From Lishizhenia tianjinensis (GTDB lineage Bacteria > Bacteroidota > Bacteroidia > Flavobacteriales_D > Crocinitomicaceae): a stretch of DNA of 63,248 bases. A program made the translations under genes and the position numbers. Below the pieces are notes generated by a model. The model saw only the letters and a list, made by a program, of their open reading frames with translations. It was not told where the DNA came from and ran no database searches. Positions 60,945 to 63,248 of this stretch are shown in pieces (the stretch's first letter is position 1; each line of letters starts with the position of its first letter). The stretch spans positions 1-63,248 of the forward strand of contig CAMDLY010000008.1 in NCBI GenBank assembly GCA_945902115.1, read 5' to 3'.

Positions 60945-61868
60945 TTATCTGTAAAGGGTGACATTTCCTTTTATGGATTGAGAAATACCGTTAATTAATT
61001 TGTAATCTACAACATAAATAAACGTTGCTGGGTTTTCTTTTTTTCCTTTGAATGTCCCATCCCAACCTTCATTTGGATCAGTTGTTCTAAACACTAATAT
61101 GCCATATCCATTGTATACCTTGAAATCAATTTCTGCAATTGCACCACCTTCTTTAAATCCATTGGTAAAATTATTATCCTCATCAACATTGGTAAGAATC
61201 CTGAGCTGATCGTTTATACCGTCGCCATTTGGAGAGAAAGAATTTGGCACAGCCACTTTTATGGAATCATTAAAACGTACGTTAACCAATACTGTATCGA
61301 AGGCAACGCAGCCATTCAGTGAGTAACTTACTACGTAATATGTCGTGTAAAATGGAGTTACAATTAATGAATCTCCGTTATTAACGGATTCTTGATCGGC
61401 TTCAACGCCACTAGGGTACCAAGTCAAAGTTCCACCGGCAGGTGTACCTTCTCCCCATAGATAGGCTTCTTGATACATAAAGATAGTCGTATCTGGTAAC
61501 TCAACATATACCCCGCCTGTTGTATCAGAAACGGTACCATCGACAGTTGGTATTGCTGTGACATTGACGGTTTGTGAAGTTGTGTTAGTTCCAAACGTGT
61601 TAGTGGCCGTCAGTTGTATAGTATATGTTCCGGGGTTAGGAAAACATACAGCACCTGGATTTTGACCCTGATAACTCGACGGTGTTGCACCAACTCCAAA
61701 ATTCCAAGTCCAGCTTTGAGCATTTGAACTGGTTGTATTTAAAATTTCAATACACTCTCCCATGCACAAGTTGTTATCGGAAAGGGCAAAATTTGCTGTT
61801 GGGGCACCATTTTGGGACCACACCAAACAGGTAGTCATTAACATTGTAAGCAAAGAAAATATTTTCAT
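60945..61868 (-). CDS. PKD-domain cargo with type B T9SS sorting domain
   Basis: A 307-residue secreted protein: signal peptide MKIFSLLTMLMTTCLVWSQ, a PKD domain at about 25-110 (CMGECIEILNTTSS, SWTWNFG, FPNPGTYTIQLTATN), a middle segment with VSYSLNGCVAFDTV, and a C-terminal CHU_C/type B sorting domain from FSPNGDGINDQLRI to the end, with FKVYNGYGILVF and GWDGTFKGK. Its gene is immediately upstream of the PorP/SprF gene, the standard type B pair. ATG 61868 fits the signal peptide; ATG 61934 overlaps the folP stop as ATGA but would add 22 residues. Confidence 0.9.
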   Translation of the reverse strand: MKIFSLLTMLMTTCLVWSQNGAPTANFALSDNNLCMGECIEILNTTSSNAQSWTWNFGVGATPSSYQGQNPGAVCFPNPGTYTIQLTATNTFGTNTTSQTVNVTAIPTVDGTVSDTTGGVYVELPDTTIFMYQEAYLWGEGTPAGGTLTWYPSGVEADQESVNNGDSLIVTPFYTTYYVVSYSLNGCVAFDTVLVNVRFNDSIKVAVPNSFSPNGDGINDQLRILTNVDEDNNFTNGFKEGGAIAEIDFKVYNGYGILVFRTTDPNEGWDGTFKGKKENPATFIYVVDYKLINGISQSIKGNVTLYR

Positions 61869-61930
61869 ACTTATGAACGGTTTTGATAATCGTATTACGA
61901 AAGTAGTGAAAAAAGTTTCAATTAGCGAAA

Positions 61931-62782
61931 TCATATAAGTTTTGAAATTAACTTTTTTAATTGAAGTGATTCATACACATCATGTACCCTAAAAATATTT
62001 GCACCGTTCATGGCGGCAAAGGTATGAAGTGCAACTGTTCCAAGCAGTCCTTCCTCAGGGCTTATATTGAGTGTTTTGTATATCATAGATTTTCTAGAAA
62101 GTCCGTAGAGTATTGGTTTTTCTAGAATACTCAAGTTTTCTGCTTGTTTTAATAGTTGGAAATTATCATCTAATGACTTATTAAATCCAAATCCCGGATC
62201 AATAATGATATCAACCAAATCAAGCGTTGCTAAAAAGTTTAATTTTTCAGAAAGAAAAATAAGCGCATCACTAAGTATATTCTCCTCATTTCGGTCTTTT
62301 ACGGTATTGATTTTACCACCTCTATTGTATGTAAGGATGTAAGCTAAATTATGCTGGACAATTTTTTTAAAGGTTGAATCCGATAGTTTTCCTCCGCTAA
62401 TGTCATTTACAATATCAGCACCTTCATCTATGGCGAATGAAATAGTTTCATCGGAAAGTGAATCTATAGAAATAAGTATTTCCGGAAACTCTTTTTTAAT
62501 TGAAGAAATAAAATTCGATAATTTTTTAATCTCGACTTCACTGATAATACTCTGAGCATTCGGTTTAGTGGATGCAGCGCCAACATCTATGATATTAACT
62601 CCCGATAGAATGAGATTTTCTGTATGATTCAATAAGGATTTTTGATCCAAACTAGCGTGATTTTGAAAAAATGAATCCTCACTTAAGTTTACGATTGCCA
62701 TTATCCATAGGTCGTCAAAAGAATAAAGCTTTCCTTTAATATGTATCAAACGAGATTGAGTAAAATGACTTAACTTTGACAT
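61931..62782 (-). CDS. folP: Dihydropteroate synthase
   Basis: A 283-residue folate-pathway enzyme joining pABA to dihydropterin pyrophosphate. Motifs: IMAIVNLSEDSFFQ (usual MGILNxTPDSF), IIDVGAASTKPNAQ (usual GGESTRPG), SIDSLSDETI, DIVNDISGG, IIDPGFGFNK, YGLSRKSMI and FRVHDVYES. Slightly divergent but complete. ATG 62782 gives the normal length; it is only two bases from the divergent DUF1599 ATG at 62785. Upstream of the T9SS cargo pair. Confidence 0.92.
   Translation of the reverse strand: MSKLSHFTQSRLIHIKGKLYSFDDLWIMAIVNLSEDSFFQNHASLDQKSLLNHTENLILSGVNIIDVGAASTKPNAQSIISEVEIKKLSNFISSIKKEFPEILISIDSLSDETISFAIDEGADIVNDISGGKLSDSTFKKIVQHNLAYILTYNRGGKINTVKDRNEENILSDALIFLSEKLNFLATLDLVDIIIDPGFGFNKSLDDNFQLLKQAENLSILEKPILYGLSRKSMIYKTLNISPEEGLLGTVALHTFAAMNGANIFRVHDVYESLQLKKLISKLI
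62771..62778 (+). promoter_or_regulatory. -7 promoter element of the DUF1599 gene, inside folP
   Basis: TAACTTTG (full match, same sequence as at 6763 and 40083) lies six bases before the ATG at 62785 and within codons 2-4 of folP on the other strand. The promoter is therefore embedded in the neighbouring gene's coding sequence. Confidence 0.5.
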
Positions 62783-62784
62783 CG

Positions 62785-63248
62785 ATGAATAAAACAGAGC
62801 TCGAATATACGAATGTAATTCTTCAATGTAAGACAGTTTTTGAGAAAAAAACTTGGGACTATGGAACTTCTTGGAGGATTTTGAGACCAAGTTCTTTAAC
62901 AGATCAATTATTTATTAAGGCCCAGCGCATTCGCACCATTCAAGAAGCGGGAGAGAGAAAAGTGGATGAGCCATTTGATGATGCCTTTATGGCAATTGTA
63001 AATTATTGCGTTATGGCGATTATTCAATTAAGTCTACCGATTGATATGGAAAATACAGAGCTCCCTGTTGATGACGCAATGAACAGGTATAATCACGTTA
63101 CGCATGAAGCCTTCGAATTGATGAAAAATAAAAATCACGATTACGGTGAGGCATGGAGAGATATGAGGGTAAGTTCTTTAACAGATTTAATTTTGACCAA
63201 GATTCTTCGAATAAAGCAAATAGAGGATAACCAAGGAATAACATTAGC
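62785..63248 (+). CDS. DUF1599 protein (3' partial)
   Basis: The frame starts at ATG 62785 and runs off the window edge after 154 full codons. Two repeats are visible: KKTWDYGTSWRILRPSSLTDQ with IKAQRIRTIQE near residue 20-55, and KNHDYGEAWRDMRVSSLTDL with TKILRIKQIED near 115-150. This tandem DYGxxWR...SLTD pattern is DUF1599, a family of unknown function found beside folP in many Bacteroidota, possibly related to nucleotide pyrophosphohydrolases. Both helices with acidic residues are kept. Function not assigned. Confidence 0.85.
   Translation, partial: MNKTELEYTNVILQCKTVFEKKTWDYGTSWRILRPSSLTDQLFIKAQRIRTIQEAGERKVDEPFDDAFMAIVNYCVMAIIQLSLPIDMENTELPVDDAMNRYNHVTHEAFELMKNKNHDYGEAWRDMRVSSLTDLILTKILRIKQIEDNQGITL

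Noticed and set aside
1-63248. tRNA, rRNA, CRISPR, insertion sequence, prophage or restriction-modification genes
   Set aside because: Gaps are too short (all under 150 bp) and none shows a cloverleaf, regular direct repeats with spacers, terminal inverted repeats or transposase, integrase, phage or methyltransferase-endonuclease motifs.

Overview
The window is an AT-rich chromosomal segment from a member of the Bacteroidota, most likely a Flavobacteriales-type organism. Several independent signs agree: a type IX secretion (T9SS) regulator of the PorX type, PorP/SprF and both T9SS sorting-domain types, a UpxY-family antiterminator, type III glutamine synthetase, DUF1599 and DUF5522 proteins, many TTG and GTG starts, almost no Shine-Dalgarno sites, and repeated matches to the Bacteroidota -7 promoter element TAnnTTTG just upstream of genes. 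No rRNA, tRNA, CRISPR, insertion sequence or phage gene was found.

Layout. 1-600 is the 3' end of an OmpA-family gene whose upstream part is an Asn/Gly-coding minisatellite. 602-2561 (minus) is sufS-sufE-sufT. 2614-4158 is porX, divergent from an HD hydrolase; a small MscS channel and mazG follow. 6776-9624 (plus) is an envelope operon of a PagL-like lipid A deacylase, a DUF2807 lipoprotein and a beta-barrel protein, followed by xth.

10449-40012 (minus) is the centrepiece: about 29.6 kb and 30 co-directional genes, mostly overlapping or abutting, forming a Wzx/Wzy-dependent surface polysaccharide locus led by upxY. From the promoter end it reads: antiterminator; UDP-sugar 4-epimerase; a seven-gene legionaminic-acid (CMP-nonulosonate) module legB-legC-legH-legI-legG-ptmE-legF; a dTDP-3-amino-3,6-dideoxyhexose module (two FdtA-like cupins, two hexapeptide acyltransferases, a DegT aminotransferase); Wzx; glycosyltransferases; Wzy; an unusual tailoring block (hexapeptide acyltransferases, ATP-grasp ligase, FemAB/GNAT-like acyltransferase, DUF354 protein, deacetylase-like protein); a T9SS cargo protein with five internal repeats; the initiating sugar transferase; Wza; and a Wzc tyrosine autokinase with a GY-repeat tail. 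The enzymes point to a glycan with a nonulosonic acid, a 3-acylamino-3,6-dideoxyhexose and probably amino-acid or acyl decoration.

40095-47448 (plus) is a tight operon: KtrB and KtrA potassium uptake, pcm, a sigma-54-type response regulator lacking a DNA-binding domain, and a YfhO-like membrane protein with an inserted PspC domain. 47426-52420 (minus) is alaS with two glycosyltransferase genes, one paralogous to a gene in the main locus. 52561-56929 holds an O-methyltransferase, mnmD, a 15-bp perfect hairpin, a CoA-type Nudix gene and glnN. 56992-63248 holds an unknown membrane-anchored protein, a PlsC acyltransferase, a cysteine-rich DUF5522 protein, an ACC-deaminase-like PLP enzyme, a PorP/SprF plus type B cargo pair, folP, and a truncated DUF1599 gene.

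No intergenic gap exceeds 300 bases. Most convergent gene pairs overlap or abut with no terminator. The most noteworthy items are the complete leg module beside an fdt module with a possible flippase remnant at their junction, the ATP-grasp/FemAB tailoring block, the T9SS cargo inside the polysaccharide operon, the PspC-in-YfhO insertion, and the very short or absent leaders implied by the -7 elements.
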